Counted from the stretch's first letter, positions 1 to 14,378 are shown. The stretch is 64,000 nucleotides of DNA from Alitta virens (GCA_932294295.1 OW028579.1:1071085-1135084); one strand, 5' to 3'. Numbers and translations are program-made. Notes: generated from the sequence alone by a model not told the origin.

Positions 1-1543
1 AGAAACACATAAAATTTTCCCTACTAATCAGAACATTAAGGTTTATGACTTTACATACCCTGCAACCGTAATGTATTTTTTGAGACTGGCATTAAAGTAA
101 CATATTCGTCTCCTGAGATGAAGAATCATATCCCTGCTGACAGATGGAAACATTAATTACAGAATGATATGAAATATGTCAAGTTTTTTGGCTATCTTAT
201 CTACAACATTAAAATATAGATGCCATGGGTGACTTCCAAGTTCCACATAATGACTAGTATATAGCCTGTGCTTTTAAGTGTCGACAAAAACTGACTAAAT
301 ATAACTCATTTGATGTATCTCGTTAAAATGCTGAGGTTTGGTGCAGTATAGCGGACCAAAATTTATGGCCATATTTGGCATACATGAAACATAAAAATAA
401 TCACTATTTCTTACCAAATCTTTGTGTCAAATAGCAGGGATACAAGAAAATATAAGCAACATTCTTGCCTTGAAAATGATCACTGCTATCGTTTGTTTGT
501 GACGTCATCCATTGAATTCAAGCATTTTTACATTATAGCCCTGGCAAAGAGGCTCGCTAAATATGGTCATAAATTTCGGTCCGCTATATACTGCACTTTT
601 TCCAAATGCTGCATAGCACCCACATATGAACATAAAACATGGTGGAGTGGAAGATGTGTTCATGGACTTTATAAAAGCCTTTGATAACAGGGAAGACGTC
701 AACTGACTGATGAATCATATCAATGCAAATCTAATTATATGGGATGTCCTCAAAAATATAAAAATATCCACAGTTTTTCCTAAGTTCTCCTCTTTCTTTG
801 CATATGCCTTAGTGAAATAACAGTGGCTTATAATAATGAGTATAATACTCAGTATATGCATACAGGATAATATAACAGTATACCCACATAACACGCATAA
901 TGGCTGCTCTATCATATAACTTCAACTAATAGATGGATAAGGATAGTGACTAAAAATGAAAGACGTATACAATGATTAAAATGATGACACAATTCTTGAC
1001 TCAGCTCTAACAATTAACATCTAACACTGGTCAATGCAAATGTCAATACAATCGCAGACAGCAATATTCCCATACATGTAACTACCTACATCGTAATGCT
1101 ATATTGTGACGTCATCGGTTGTGTAAGACGTCATCATTCCGCTTGTGTACAACCAGCGTTAGTTGCAGATATATTGGACTACCAACGGGACTTTTGAGCC
1201 AACAGGAGGAGCTTCATATCGTCCTTACAACATTCGTTTAATGAGGTAATTATAAATGCACGCAGGTCATGGGAAGCAAAAGTACCACCACCAGAGGTCA
1301 CTGGCACCAAAGCAGATAAGCATTGTTTGATGATGTCATCTATTCAGTGATACAGTTATTTTTTACGACAATTGATGTCATTTAATTGTGCTATATCTGC
1401 TTTGATGGCATGGCCTTCCGGGTATTTTTTCTCTCCATTGGGTGCATTAATGATGTGTAAGAACATTTGACCTATATATGCATCTCCCCACATTGACCTT
1501 AGAGTACCCCATTCCAAAATAATTTGAAGTTTGAAGGCTGAGT
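1..1543. other. Non-coding flank downstream of LRRC58
   Basis: No convincing gene is seen. The stretch holds a MITE-like repeat (341-597) and the presumed 3' untranslated region of the minus-strand LRRC58 gene just below its stop codon. The short open frames here resemble no family I know and lack splice context. Confidence 0.6.
341..597. repeat. MITE, GTGCAGTATAGCGGACC family, full copy
   Basis: The left end reads GTGCAGTATAGCGGACC and the right end is its near reverse complement, GGTCCGCTATATACTGCAC, giving a 257-bp element with imperfect terminal inverted repeats. Related copies lie at 7006-7207 (left end missing), 54215-54313 (right end only) and 62067-62347 (both ends). It has no coding capacity. 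The superfamily cannot be told from sequence alone. Confidence 0.75.
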
Positions 1544-4500
1544 TCAACCCAGCAGAACTCTTCGCATTTTTGTTTCGACGGCCATTCCTTCATCCTCGCT
1601 TTCACTTTCTGATGAATAAGCAACAGCGGGAGCGCTGACGCAGCGAGGCGAACACAGGTATTCCATCAAAGGCAACCGGTACTTCCCACAAAAGTCTACA
1701 AACTTCACATGCTCCACTCTTTGCGTAAAATACACTCCTGCAATAGAAAAGACACATCATCAAATGTGAATCAGTTGCACACAATATGTTTCAGGAACCA
1801 CTGACATTACATTTTTGTACCACTTGTTAAGCTGATCAGCTGAAATGATCTAAATAAATTGATTTAAGCAATACAGCTATGATTTCACTGTATTATTAGA
1901 AATAAAGTACAAGACAACTAAAAATGTACGAGTGGTTTATCTACATTCTAGTGATCTTATACCAAGTTACACCATTCAATCATCTTAATAATAATGTTAC
2001 ATTATTTCAGTATTGTTAGTAACAGACCATAATTTCCAGACAGTACTACAGCATTTTTACGAACGACTAAAACTTATCTAGCCCATATTCAGGAAGATGA
2101 TTTTAAATAGTGAAAACTTACCTTTGCACTTGGGATTAACGCAACTATGGGAGCTGTTCAAGTATTCAAACAGGTTGCGTGGTAAATCCTCCTCTGAGTA
2201 CGGTACTCGGCGAGTCTGAAAATGCAACAAATAACAGTTTGGAATTTTCATACGCAACCTCATGGTGATATACTGGCATCAGTTTCAGGCTTGTTGCCTG
2301 TACAGTTACTTTTATAAAAGGTATTGTAAATTTATAACAAACTGTTTGAATAGCAATATCGATATTGTAAAATTAGTCAGTGCTACAGCTATATGAAATA
2401 CATATTCACTATGTAAAAAAATTTATCAAAGTCTGCATGACAAAGACTCTAATTGTACAATATCTGATATTATTGATAACTTGATATTGAGAAAAGATGC
2501 CATTAATGCTACTTGTACTATGATTAAAAAGCTAGTTGCCGCAAGGCAGGGTGACTTTAGTATTAGTGTCTTTAAGGTCCAGAGGAAGTCAATGATCTCT
2601 TGACCACACTGTGTGTCGGCTAGTCTTGTTAATTTTGACCTTTAAGTTCAATTGTTTTGTTTGTAATAGATACAGAATTTGCATATCTTTATAATCATCT
2701 TATGATAAAAATAATAATAATATTTATTTCTAAGAAAACTGTGTGAATAAAGATGATAAATACTTAGTCACACACCATAATACAATAAAAAAAACCAGAC
2801 ATCCTGGGTCGAATCGCATGGCTAATATTAAAGTCAGATTGGTTGGATCTGACCTCCACAATCGCCAAATAGCTGCAGCTGGCGAATTCAAATAACATGA
2901 ATTATATTTGTTTATAAAAACATAAACCTTTTAAGTATTGTAGTTATACCTGTACAAAAGAACTATAACAACACAGTAGGCCTTGTATATTGTAAATTTA
3001 TAACTAACTGTACAATCTTATCATATCCGAAATAAAATATTGTACAATAAGTAAAGCAGAAATACTAGTACATGTGTATGTATTATATATCACGTTTGTA
3101 ACTAACCTCTTGACCGTTTATCTATATATCTGACTGACATAATTATGTTGTTCACCCCCAGATAGTGTAACATTTATAATATAAATAAGTGACTTATAGG
3201 CCTGGCCTAATGATTAATGTTTTCTTTAACAAAACAAAAAATATCTATAATGATATACAAGTCACGTTAATAAAAATTTATTGAATTGAATTGAATTGTA
3301 CTGTACATGTACAAGAAAAGGACAATATTCAACAATGTTCAACAGGACTCAATAAAGTGTTTTTCAGCGTATGTAATGTAATGTAATGTTGTCTGCTAAA
3401 CACAGGTTAAAAACCTCTAAGTTCAGATCGTTGTAAACAGGTTGGTGATATGTACATGCGAGAGAGCGGGTTAAAATCAATAAAAATTTGGGGTAGTGGA
3501 GATCGCCTTATGCCGTTTCTAACACTAACTTATTTTATTTAGAGGATACTCTTACGTGGACAGGTAGCCGTTTGATGACTAGAAACTTTATCCATCTAGT
3601 TGACTAGAAGTTAAGCTTAGGAGCCTCAGTATAGTTAAGCTTTGGAGCCAACTGGATTTGGCTAGTTAGCAGGTTAGTGTAGGTTAATGCATCTTATTAA
3701 CAGTTAATCCAAGATAATTGCATTCGCTCAAGTCTCAATGTCCTCACCTTGACAGATCTTCCCGCTAATTCAAGTAAAGATGGCGGCTGGTAGACCATCT
3801 CTTCGACGAATCTCACAACGAGAGGGTTGTTCCTCAAGCTGAGTTCTACAAGGTCCAGGGTTACGATCTCCGGGGGTAAGGTGCTGAAAAATTAACGGAA
3901 GATACAGAATTTGCATACGTTTATAATAATAATAATAATATTTATTTCGTATTTCAGTATCATTCAGAAAACATTGAAGCAAAATGAGCGTGCTTTAACG
4001 AAAGTCCAGTCTTAGCAAGGCCATTGTCCAGGGACAGTTTCTTTCGCTTATCTTTTACATGAACCACATCAATAACTTAACTCAGTTATCAATGGTTATA
4101 GGTCAGAACAAACAATTTTTCATAGTCCCAGATACGTGTATTTTGTTATATGTGGGCCTGACGGTAGTTAGTATCCATCATCATTCATTGATTATCAGAC
4201 ATCATGATTATGACACAAACATTTTGGTTAAACTTGTGCAAGTGACACAGATGATCATATATTCATGCCGGTCAGTGCCTGACAAATACAAAACAAATCA
4301 TGTCTAATATGGTGCGGCCATTACCAATGATTAAATTTTTCCCCTAAAATCGAGATGATTGTCGATCAATCAAAATCTTCGAAGTTACATGTTCATGTGA
4401 ATGTTACAATACCTGAGTTTATTGTTGTGCAAGCTGAGGGACTGGAGTCTTCGCAATAGGGACATAGAACTCGGCAGAGACAGCAGTTTATTATCGCAAA

Positions 4501-7500
4501 GTATGAGGGCAACGAGTTTGACTAATTCGCCCATTTCATACGGTAGTTCTTCAAGGCGGTTTCCTCCGAGGTATAAGATTTCTAGGCTGAAAATAAAAGA
4601 CAAAATTCAGTGTAACCTTCTTGTCCACAAAATTCTGGTTAGTTTTCAAGTTGTCCAGGATGTTTTGATATTTCTATACAACATGTGAGATGTTGGCATT
4701 GGTGCGCATATTAACATATCTATTACGATTTACATATCTATTACTAATAAATATGTAAATCTCATCAGGGGGGGGGGGGGGGGGGGGGGTCTCACTTCAA
4801 GACCTGATCAATTTTCTGTACTTATAGGTCGGGTCACCAAAGAAAAAACATTTTTACCCCTGTTTCTCAGTTTAAGAAAAATACATTAAATTTGACGGTT
4901 TTTAGTCTTGCTAATAATTAAATGTTAAGTACTTATTTAATTAGTTCATAAGATATAAAATGTATGTTCATGCACTTGGAACAATTCTTTTCTAAAACAA
5001 TGTAATGCCGTATTTCACATGTATTCATGATTAACAAAAAAGCAACAGTTCAAAATTGAAAAAGGTTTCCTCTTACAGTTAGTCCAACAACTAAAATCAT
5101 TTCAAATTCTGCTACCCTGACTATGTACTTGAAAGGAATTCATAATAGTTTTAATGACCTGCACCATTATATATATATATTGTATCATTACTGAGCCCTG
5201 GAAACACACTAACCCATTTAACCCTATTACAGCCACAGACATAGAACGTGAACTGATGACGTCAACTCGGCCCCTGACTGTAATGAAAATGACTAATTAT
5301 TATAAATCACTATATTTGCAAGAGAAAATTAACATATGATGTACACCAAACATATGACATCTTGCCATAAGCAATAGGTGTACACTGGTATATTTTGTTC
5401 TTCTGCTCAATCATAGTCCAGACATGAGACCCAGACCATGTACACAGGATGACTCGGCAAAATTGCCATGAAAAAAGTATGCACTCACTGCAGCTAGCTG
5501 TACAAATGAATGTTTTTGACACCATGAACCACTTTGGGACTTTTTCATTTCTTTTTCGACAGATTTATTATTTCACTGACGTCAATGGCCATATTATGAA
5601 CAATGTTTAGAAATTCGGATTCTTATAACAATATAACAATTTTTTTGGTGTCATACATTATTGGGCTTATTATTACAAAGTGTGTGCCACAGCGGCCTTA
5701 AAAATGGTTAAATGCTGCATTTTAAAAAATATATAAAAATGTCATTCATTTCGTAAAGGTAACTTTCAAAGGATAGTTAATCCCTAATGCTAATACAGTG
5801 CGATAACTAGCTTAATTAGCAAGGGTGGTGGGTAGATTAGGGCTTTATGTCCTGTATATATGCTCCTATTTGGCTAATTAGAACAGGCAGGGACAAGGGT
5901 AATGAGATGATGGATGAAACAGCCATCTAACTTAAGCTTGACCAGGAATTGAACTCGATTTCATTAGCAAGTCATGCTTAGTCATTAGTCATAATACTCC
6001 ATTTACAATAAGTATCTCTTGTACCTATATTTGTGACACTTTTTTTTCTAGAACATACTAAAGATTATGATGACTCAATATTCAAAACATCTGCATGTTT
6101 TTCTTCACAATTTACTGATTCAGCCATTATAATTTATAAATTGGGCATCACCATACAAAATTATTTCACAAAAATAAAATAAATATTCAGAATATATGGC
6201 ATATGGAATAAGCATTGTTCTTGATCAGTTGTTGATTCAAGGTGAGCAGAGCATCGTGGAAAATGTCAGAATGCCCCACGTCGATCCCATTAAAACTTTC
6301 CAAATACTCCCTCCCAATTTTAATTAGGCCATACTTATCACATTTTTCATCGTACAGGGGGATCTGAGAACCTAAAAATTAAAATAAGTGTCACCTAATT
6401 AGGTATGCAAATTATAAAAACAACCCTTCAAGCCAAGTATGAAATCAACCCCAAGTAAGCATGAGTAAATGCAGTTCATGTGCACATGTTTAATGAATCA
6501 TTAACAATGATTTTCTGTCTAACTATAAATTTCAAGTGGCAAACTTCGCCATCCACATGCCATAATTTTGCACCTTATGTTACAACAACTGTGCATCGAA
6601 CCATTTGCATGTCCATGTGCATGATATAAATTTACATGGCTGTTGAACATGTAATAAAACTGACATGATCAATATTGATAAAAATATTGATATCACGTCT
6701 GAGGATCTATGTATACAATAAAAGTAGACAAAAGATACTGCTGCAGCTGTATATTTAGAACACCAGGTTAACATTTTCAGTAAATATTCTCTACTCAATT
6801 TAAATGTTATGGGGACCATATGTTAGACCCAAGGTTTTCGCAAATGAGACACTATATATCAGCAAAAACAAATATACGTGTACGTTGTAACAGGGTACTG
6901 ATCGTATGTAATTGCATGATTTCAGTCAAGGCCTTTTAAGATTCAAACGAATAAAGATGATTAATATTATCATCTCAAGTCTGAATTAGCCGAGGCTAAT
7001 ATATTTGTGTCAAATAGCAGGGATTATGGGACACCAGCCCCCAATAAAAGAAAAAATAAACCACGTCGTTGCCTTGAAAATGATCACCGCCATAGTTTTT
7101 AGTCACGTCATCCATAGAATCCAAGCATTTTTACGTCATAGACCAGGCAACGAAGCTCACTAATATGATCATTTATATAAACTTGGGTCCCCTACACTGC
7201 ACTTTTTCTCATTTTATAATATTTTCACCCACAGCACGAGGCACAAATTTAGACATTGCTATGTAATTTAATGAAAGCGCCCCTGTCTGAATTTTGTGGC
7301 TATCCGCCGCTGACTACTACAACTGTACAACTACAAGTTTTACCTTGGAAGAAATATATATTTTCTTCCAAGGTTTTACAGGCTTAAAGGTGAGGTGGCC
7401 TATCAAGACAAAATACAGGGAGGTGGATGGTCTAAAGGCGGGTTTCATGTCTTAGTTTTCTAATTATCCCAGTATTTGATATTTAATAAATTGAGTGATG

Positions 7501-8021
7501 TGGTCCATTCTTATTATCAAATTAAGATGCACTAAAAGTTCAACCTGGTTACACAACTCTTACCTTTTGAGGTTGGAAATTTCCCTTGGCACACTGTCAA
7601 TGACATTACCTCCCAGATGGATACACCTCATTCCTTTGATTTCTGTTAGTTGCATGGGAAATTCTGTCAGTTGGTTTCCACTCAAATTAATACTTTGGAG
7701 AGAGATCAACTGATCCAGTTCCTTTGGTAAAGCTTCATTATCAAACAAGTTGTTTTTAGCAGTGAGACATTTAAGCTGAGAAAGCTGACCTATCTCACCA
7801 CTCAAATAAGTCATTTGATTATTGCTGATGTCCAGTGATATTAAATTTGTGAATTGTCCAATGCATCGAGGTAAAATCGAGATTTGATTGTGGTCAATCT
7901 GGAGGTGTTTCACTTCACTTGAACGCTCTAGCAGAAATTCTGGGAAGACGTCAAGATCCGCGTAAGACAAATCGTCATATTGTTCGTGTTCAAAGCCGTC
8001 GTCACTCACGTTACACGCCAT
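1544..8021 (-). CDS. LRRC58: Leucine-rich repeat-containing protein 58 (LRRC58), five coding exons
   Basis: The coding exons on the minus strand are 8021-7564, 4586-4413, 3883-3748, 2215-2122 and 1737-1544. All have GT/AG borders and join in phase to 351 residues (the human protein is about 370). Residues about 35-250 are leucine-rich repeats (for example LEILYLGGNRLEELP in exon 2 and VELSLRNNPLVVRFV in exon 3). The C-terminal part has the family's cysteine region: CVNPKC in exon 4, FVDFCGKYRLPLM and YLCSPRC in exon 5, then an acidic serine stretch and the terminal RVLLG. That C-terminal block, not the repeats, separates LRRC58 from other LRR proteins. The start is the first ATG, which opens the exon's frame. 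It lies head to head with PEX19. Its molecular role is not visible here. Confidence 0.95.
4768..4789. repeat. Poly-G tract in LRRC58 intron 1
   Basis: A run of 22 G on the plus strand (C on the sense strand of LRRC58). Similar G or C runs recur at about 31091, 32124, 38710, 38780, 39075, 49972 and 53489. Such tracts can form quadruplexes and are prone to assembly length errors. Confidence 0.9.
7006..7207. repeat. MITE, GTGCAGTATAGCGGACC family, truncated copy
   Basis: This shares the internal segment GTGTCAAATAGCAGGGA and the block around TGACGTCATCCAT with the copy at 341-597. It ends at GGGTCCCCTACACTGCAC, a decayed form of the family's right terminus. The left terminus is absent. It sits in LRRC58 intron 1. 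Confidence 0.6.
7342..7374. repeat. Short perfect hairpin in LRRC58 intron 1
   Basis: The arms ACCTTGGAAGAA and TTCTTCCAAGGT (12 bp each, perfect) flank a 9-base AT-rich spacer. No coding content. Confidence 0.85.
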
Positions 8022-8498
8022 TTTGATGATGTTCAGATGTTTAAATAGTGGCTGAAGATGTTAATTCACCACTAAACCGGTCCTGTTAAGTCATTATTGC
8101 GTTTTGTATAGGAGAAGTGAACAGCCTGTTGTTCGCTGTTTCTCAGCTGACGAAAAGACTTGACCTAGATATCACTTCTGTAAATAGGCCATACCGCCGG
8201 CCCTGGAGCGAGCGTAACGCGTAGTTTGCCTACTTTTATGGGCTGAAAAAAAGATAATATTGAAGATTACCATGAATTAACTAACAATAACATATATTTA
8301 TTTACCTCCCCTTAGTAAAACGTACATAATTGGACTTATCTAGCTTAATTCAGTGAAAAGTTAATCTCAAACTTCGGTATGCATGCCACGGGCCCCAGTG
8401 TTCATTCAGTGATCACGCCGTGAACTAAAATGACCTCAATTTGCTTATCTGGGTCGCTTAACTAGGTCAAAGGTGAAGGTCCGAAACAGCAGACAAGC
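8022..8498. promoter_or_regulatory. Shared LRRC58/PEX19 promoter region
   Basis: Only 477 bp separates the divergent start codons of LRRC58 (8021, minus) and PEX19 (8499, plus), so both promoters and both 5' leaders must lie here or overlap the genes. No TATA box is placed convincingly for either direction. A GC-richer patch around 8190-8225 (GCCGGCCCTGGAGCGAGCG) stands out from the AT-rich surroundings. The promoter role is inferred from gene layout. Confidence 0.65.
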
Positions 8499-11400
8499 AT
8501 GGCGGATCAAAACACAGAAAATGAGTCCAGTGTATCATCTCAATCACAGTCAACGGGAGGAAAATGTGAAAAACAAGCTAGTCGAGCAACAGATAAAGAC
8601 CTAGACGACTTATTAGACGGTTTGTAGCTATATCTGGTGTGTCGTTGGTTCTCTGTGCCCAATAAACATAGCAAATCACATGGCATGATACATGACTTTG
8701 AGTTTGACAGTTTGTTAATCTCTCTCACTATCATTGCAAGGATGTTTATTATCTGATAATAACATCAAACAATGCAGTAAATGAACTTGACATACCAAGC
8801 TCGCTATTTCAACGCATCGTTGCTAATTTCTGGAAATTAATTGAACATATATATATATTTTTTATAATGTGAAATAGTAATACTAAAAAATGCTGTTATT
8901 TTTATTTTATTTTTACAAGGATAACCAGCATAGACGCTGTTTAGTAAATATGAAAGGCTCAATGATTGTGTTCCGGCTTAAAACTATTAATAACTAACTG
9001 TTAGTGTGTTAAATGATATTTCTGATCATAATTAAGCTACATGTGGTCTAATCATGTTGCAGATAATTTTTGTGATATATTTTGACATTGCTCACTGCTC
9101 AGCCTGTGTTAGTCTCATGAAACTCACAATTATCTGCTTTTTACAGATGCCTTAGAAGATTTCGATAAAAATGTACCAAAAACTGCTGCAAACGCTGGAC
9201 AAGCGAACCCAGAGGTAAAAAAACAATTAATTTTTTATATGATTTGGGGTTGCCACTGCTGTGACGAGAGTGGTAATTAGCTCTCAATCTAGTGTAATGT
9301 ATAGAGTCAACTCCAGGGGAATAGGTTGAGAGAGGGGTTAATTGTGGTGGAAACACCCAAACTGACTGAGGTCCAGTCACCTGCATTAATTATTCAAATG
9401 AAGCAGGTGTACTCGATAAACAATTGAATGTATACCAAGCTAAAGTGACATATAAGTAAACATTAGATATATGAAACATGATCTATATTTATAACTGAAA
9501 TATTAATACATGATAATAGTGTGTAATTGTGTCACAATAAACATTTATGCAAATGTTATAAATGTTAACTTATTCTCATTGATTTATGTACATTAATTGA
9601 AGGAAAAGTGTAACAGATTTCACATTTGAGATTTCACCAATTTGTCTAAGAATTGCTTATGCTTCTTTTTTTCATATTTAGGGTGCTAATGCTGGTGTTC
9701 CTGACCCAGACCAACTTTTAGAAGAAATATTCAATGATGATTTTGCTAATAATCAAAAGCAGTTTGAAGATGCAATGAAACAGATGTTAGGAGAGGACTC
9801 AGATCTGGTTCAACATTTCGAACAGCTAGCAAAAATGGCTGGCCAAGTTGGTGAGTATATGTCTACTGCAACGGGGAGAAGTCCGAGGGGAATTGGTATA
9901 TTAAATATGTACAAGTACAGTGGAGACTCAAGATTGATCTGGATGGTGTACATGTAGTCAAATATTTAAATGTCTCCTTTGCATATCTTAAACAGGATTT
10001 TCTTCTCAGTGCTACTGGTTCTGAAGCTTAGTCAGCTTGTATGACCTGCTGTCAGAGGCAGACGTAATGATAAGATGATAAGGCTTTGGAGTCATCACAA
10101 AATTAAACATTTAACCCATGGGTGGGGTCTTTTACTTGCATCAGCATAGACACAGCTAGAGCACAAGGCAACTCTAATTTAATGTGTGATCCAAATCCAG
10201 CTGGGATGCAGCCCATGGATAATGCCTGGGCTGAGGATCAAATATTGCATCTCGTTATTGAATGTACAGCTGTATTTTCAATCAGCCAATATGGCCCAAA
10301 AAAACAATGGGATATTTTTATTATGAAATGAAGTCGTTTACACATTACTTATTGGTGGATGTCTATTGAAGTGACTAAGAGAGGCTCAGTTCTACTCAGT
10401 GTAGACTGTAGAAGCAAATTTTGAATAGTTATTTTTTAGCTATGGTTGATTCCTGAATTACAGTACGAGACAATTGATAGAAACGCCACAACTGTTAATG
10501 CAGAATTGATAAAAGCATTTTGCAGGCTTGACATACACATAATGACAAAATAATACTAGATACCTGTATGACAAAATAAATTATGTATGCGTTTATTCTT
10601 ATTTTATATATTTAGATGCTACGGAAGAAAGTCAAAAGGTCTTTACAGAAACTTTGCAGAAAACCCTAGGAAGCCTAGCACAAAATACAGAAAATTTAGA
10701 GGTAAGTACACTTATTTAATGGGCGGTAGTATTAATAGAGGGAGCTGTCAGTAACTACGCCTAACCATTATTTAACAACACAATCTACAATTGACGTCAT
10801 TAACTGCACTAAATGACCCCATTGTATGCTTACGTAATCAATAATGGTTTAGGCGCAGTTACTGATAGCCCCCTCTGCAGATGAAAAGTAGCCCATGTTT
10901 ACTGATAGCTTTGAACTAATATAATTTGAGCAGTAACTGCCATTTTCTTATTTTCATATTCAAAATTGATTACTGATTGTGGATATTATTTCTTTCAGGG
11001 TGAATTACCAGAAGATGAGTTAATGAAAATGATGTCCGGCATGGGTTTGCAAGGGGCTGCGGAGGAGGGTGGAGAGGATGGTTTTATGTCTGCGATGCAA
11101 GGAATGATGAAGTCTTTGCTCTCCAAAGATATCCTATACCCTTCATTAAAGGAAATTTCTAATAAGGTGAGTAATTCTTTCATCATCATTCATGGTATGT
11201 CATGTCTAATAGGGCTGAAATGGTTACAAAGTTTTCTTTACGGTTATTGGACATGTCTCACTCTAATGGGAAGAAAAAGTAACTGAGCCTAGAGGGGGCA
11301 CTATGACCGTAGTACATAAAAAAAACAAGATGACGTCACTACACCACATGACGTCTTCAAACAATACTTATCTGCTACGGTGTCAGTAACCTCTTGTGGT

Positions 11401-13295
11401 ACTTTTTCTCCCCATGGTAACTGGTTAACTGATATCAATCACTTCACACTGACTGAGGGGACCATGAGGTCTAACTAGAGACTGATAGAATGGTCTAAGG
11501 TTAAACTACCTAGCATACCACATCAGTTCGATGATGGACCACCACTGACCAATGACGTCCAACATCGGCTGATTTCGGTCTGAACTCAAGCCAATGTGGC
11601 ATGTTATTTGGGATGCCTATTAGATACGCAACAATTGTATATACATATGCAGTGGAATTTTACCTTATTGGTGACTATCTTACTATTGGGATCACCTCAC
11701 TATTAACAATTGATTAAGGCCACTGAATTTTGAAGCCAGCTGTATACTCTTCGTTGTAATTTACCTCACTGAATCGCATTAAGACAACTTGACGATTATG
11801 ACCATCAATATTAAACAATATGTGGTCCTAATAATATAAATGAGCCTCTACTCTAGGCCCTACACCATGTACGCTTGTTACTTGTAAGCTGGTTTCAGCC
11901 GCTCCTCGGAGTGATTCATACAAACACGTACATGTACATAAAAAGCACACCCCACTCTGAATATTACCCTCGCAATTGATATATACATACAAATATTATT
12001 CTCGCAATTGATATATACATATGCAATGCATGTATTTATTCTTCTTCTTTTTTAACAGTACCCAGACTGGTTGTCTCAGCACAAAGGCAAACTTAGTGAA
12101 GACGAATACAAGAAATATGAAAAGCAATATACTTTGATGACCCAAGTCTGTGAAGAATTTGAAAATAGTAAACCTGAAGATTCTGAAGATAAAAAAAGGC
12201 AAACCTTTGAGAAAATACTGGATTTCATGCAGCAAGTAAGAAAATTTCAATGCATTTGAACTTTCAGTGACAAGATGAGAATAATACAGTAGGATTCAAA
12301 GTGACTGTCCAGATATTTTCCAGTCATATTTGTTCATACCAAGCTGAGAGCTTTCACATTTATTACACATTCTTGCTTAGCAATGGTGCCCTTCCCTGCC
12401 TCAGGACACCTGTGCAATATGTCAAAACCATATAATTTGTAAACGATCATCGGATTAAGAGACCTCTCTATGCTCTCTATCAATTTACTTTAATTATGAA
12501 CGTTATGGCCATTTTTCAGGTCATAGAGAAACAACATAAATTCCAATGGAAATATATCTCACAACAAATAAAATGTTATATTAAATTATAAAGAAGTGTG
12601 ATTATCAGTTAGAAATTTGAATCGACTTATTGCTGCCATTTCTATCGATTTTGTGTTATTTCATATACTTTACGTAAAATGGAGAAATTAAATTAGGATC
12701 CTATTATAAGAGATTTGTTGCATCTTAGGCTGTTACCATGGTTACATTTGGATTCATGTTGTGTCTCAGTTTGTCTTATGACATTTTAGAATGAAGTAAA
12801 ATGGTAGTCTGAATTAATGTCTGTTTTGTTTTACAGATGCAAGACTGTGGTCAGCCACCTCCTGATATTGTCGGAGAAATGGTATGAATTTATTATAATT
12901 TTCTAAAACTTTCTGAGATTTAATATGTAGATGTAACTATTTTGCATCAATTTTCAATTGTTTCAATTTTTACATGTATATATATATCACAGCAAACTTT
13001 TTCTTTTACTATGAAATTTGGGTCGAAGTAATATTTAGTAAATTTAAGAGGGTTAAAATACTTTAAATTGCTGTAAATTACCCTTTTCTTAACACCAGTG
13101 TTTCACTTTCCAATATTATCAGGCAATAGAGGATATAGACTGACTGCATACAAATCAGGCTCTAATGTGCCTCCTAACTTATCTTTGGTCTATAGTAAAT
13201 TAATTTAATCTTTTTAACAGGTTCCTGGTTTAGAAGTTGATGAACATGGTAATCCAAAACTGCCGGGCGTAGGAGACCAATGTTCAGTCATGTAA
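8499..13295 (+). CDS. PEX19: Peroxisomal biogenesis factor 19 (PEX19), eight coding exons
   Basis: The exons are 8499-8619, 9147-9214, 9682-9850, 10616-10701, 10999-11166, 12059-12235, 12837-12881 and 13221-13295. All have GT/AG borders and are in phase, giving 302 residues (human 299). PEX19 is the cytosolic chaperone and import receptor that delivers peroxisomal membrane proteins to PEX3. Visible family marks are the N-terminal acidic helix DLDDLLDDALEDFD (PEX3 binding, about residues 33-46), the block SLLSKDILYPSLKEI in exon 5, YPDWL and the FEKILDFMQQ helix in exon 6 (cargo-binding domain), and the C-terminal CSVM. CSVM is a CaaX farnesylation box, with the cysteine four residues from the end. 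The start is the first ATG, followed by MADQN. Intron 4 holds a MITE and intron 3 a SINE remnant. Confidence 0.97.
10046..10240 (-). repeat. SINE remnant (reverse orientation) in PEX19 intron 3
   Basis: It contains the reverse complement of the window's SINE body: the segments CAGAGGCAGACGTAATGAT and CCCATGGGTGGGGTCTTTTA match the full copy at 36623-36939 in reverse. The tRNA-like head is decayed. The ends are approximate. Confidence 0.6.
10738..10878. repeat. MITE-like inverted repeat in PEX19 intron 4
   Basis: The left arm GAGGGAGCTGTCAGTAACTA continues CGCCTAACCATTA, and the right arm is its near reverse complement (TAATGGTTTAGGCGCAGTTACTGATAGCCCCCTC). The ~140-bp element is non-coding. 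No clear target-site duplication is seen. Confidence 0.7.
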
Positions 13296-13914
13296 CTGTG
13301 TTTTATGAATAATGTATTTATAATATTATTCAATGTATACCATTTCTAAAGTTGAAATTGTTAGAGTTTAATCCACTGATTTTGACCGAGATATACCGTG
13401 ACCCTGAATGGAATCAGTGTCCACTGTTTTTGCTCACCAGTTACCATGGTTAACTGTCTGTTAATGGAATGTGAAGAAAGGAATGATTGCAGCTTGCCAT
13501 AATAATTATCTAATGACTATACGTACAGTTTTGGTCTATGAATTTGCATATATTATGTGGAACATCAATTTTAGTCAAGTTCCCACCTAATAGGAGTACA
13601 TATATGATGAATGTTATGTAAAAAACTGTATAATTTATGTTTCAATGATGATCTGGTAAATGTGCCACATCTGCATTATAGCAGTTTGTTGCTTTAAATG
13701 AGGACTGGACTAAACTATGACAAACACTCCATGTATTTCCCTCAAAGGGATATTTTGTTATTTTTGATACTCTTTGGAAATTTATACCCACTGCCTATAT
13801 ATGTTAAAACTTTTGTCAGTAAGTGTTATGAAAAAAAAAACCAGGAAAAAACCCAGAAGAGAACAGGATTAAAGTCTTAGGCTGTGATTCAATATATGAC
13901 TTGCATGGACATGT

Positions 13915-13920
13915 AATAAA
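13915..13920 (+). terminator. Candidate PEX19 polyadenylation signal (proximal)
   Basis: AATAAA 620 bp after the PEX19 stop codon. A second AATAAA lies at 14379-14384. Which is used cannot be told from sequence. Confidence 0.45.
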
Positions 13921-14378
13921 CTTTTGTTAAATACCAAAATATATGAAAGCAAATACAAATATTTCTTGATAATGAAAAAATATTCTTATCTTCAAGAATC
14001 TTACTTGTAAGAATGGGAGCTTTCCACTCTCTACTTGTCACGTGGCCCAGGGCGGTCATGTGACTAATCTTAGCTTGGCATTAGGCTGATGAATTTTCTT
14101 GTTGGATCATTATTTCTTTTTGAATGTATGTACAGATGATTTGATTTTCAGTATTTGCATATCCTCAATTCTGTGATTTTCCTTAAATTATAAATTATTT
14201 TTCTTTTAATTGTTTTTTGTAGAGAAGCTGCAGTATGTTACTGTATGCATGATTAGTTATTTTGTTCATGCTTATTGATAGAGTTGCATCTGCATTGGAA
14301 GTGTTGGAAAAAGCAACTATTTATGCATTTTTACGGCATATGCTTTGACTACATTTTGTGCAGAATGTTTAAGATATG

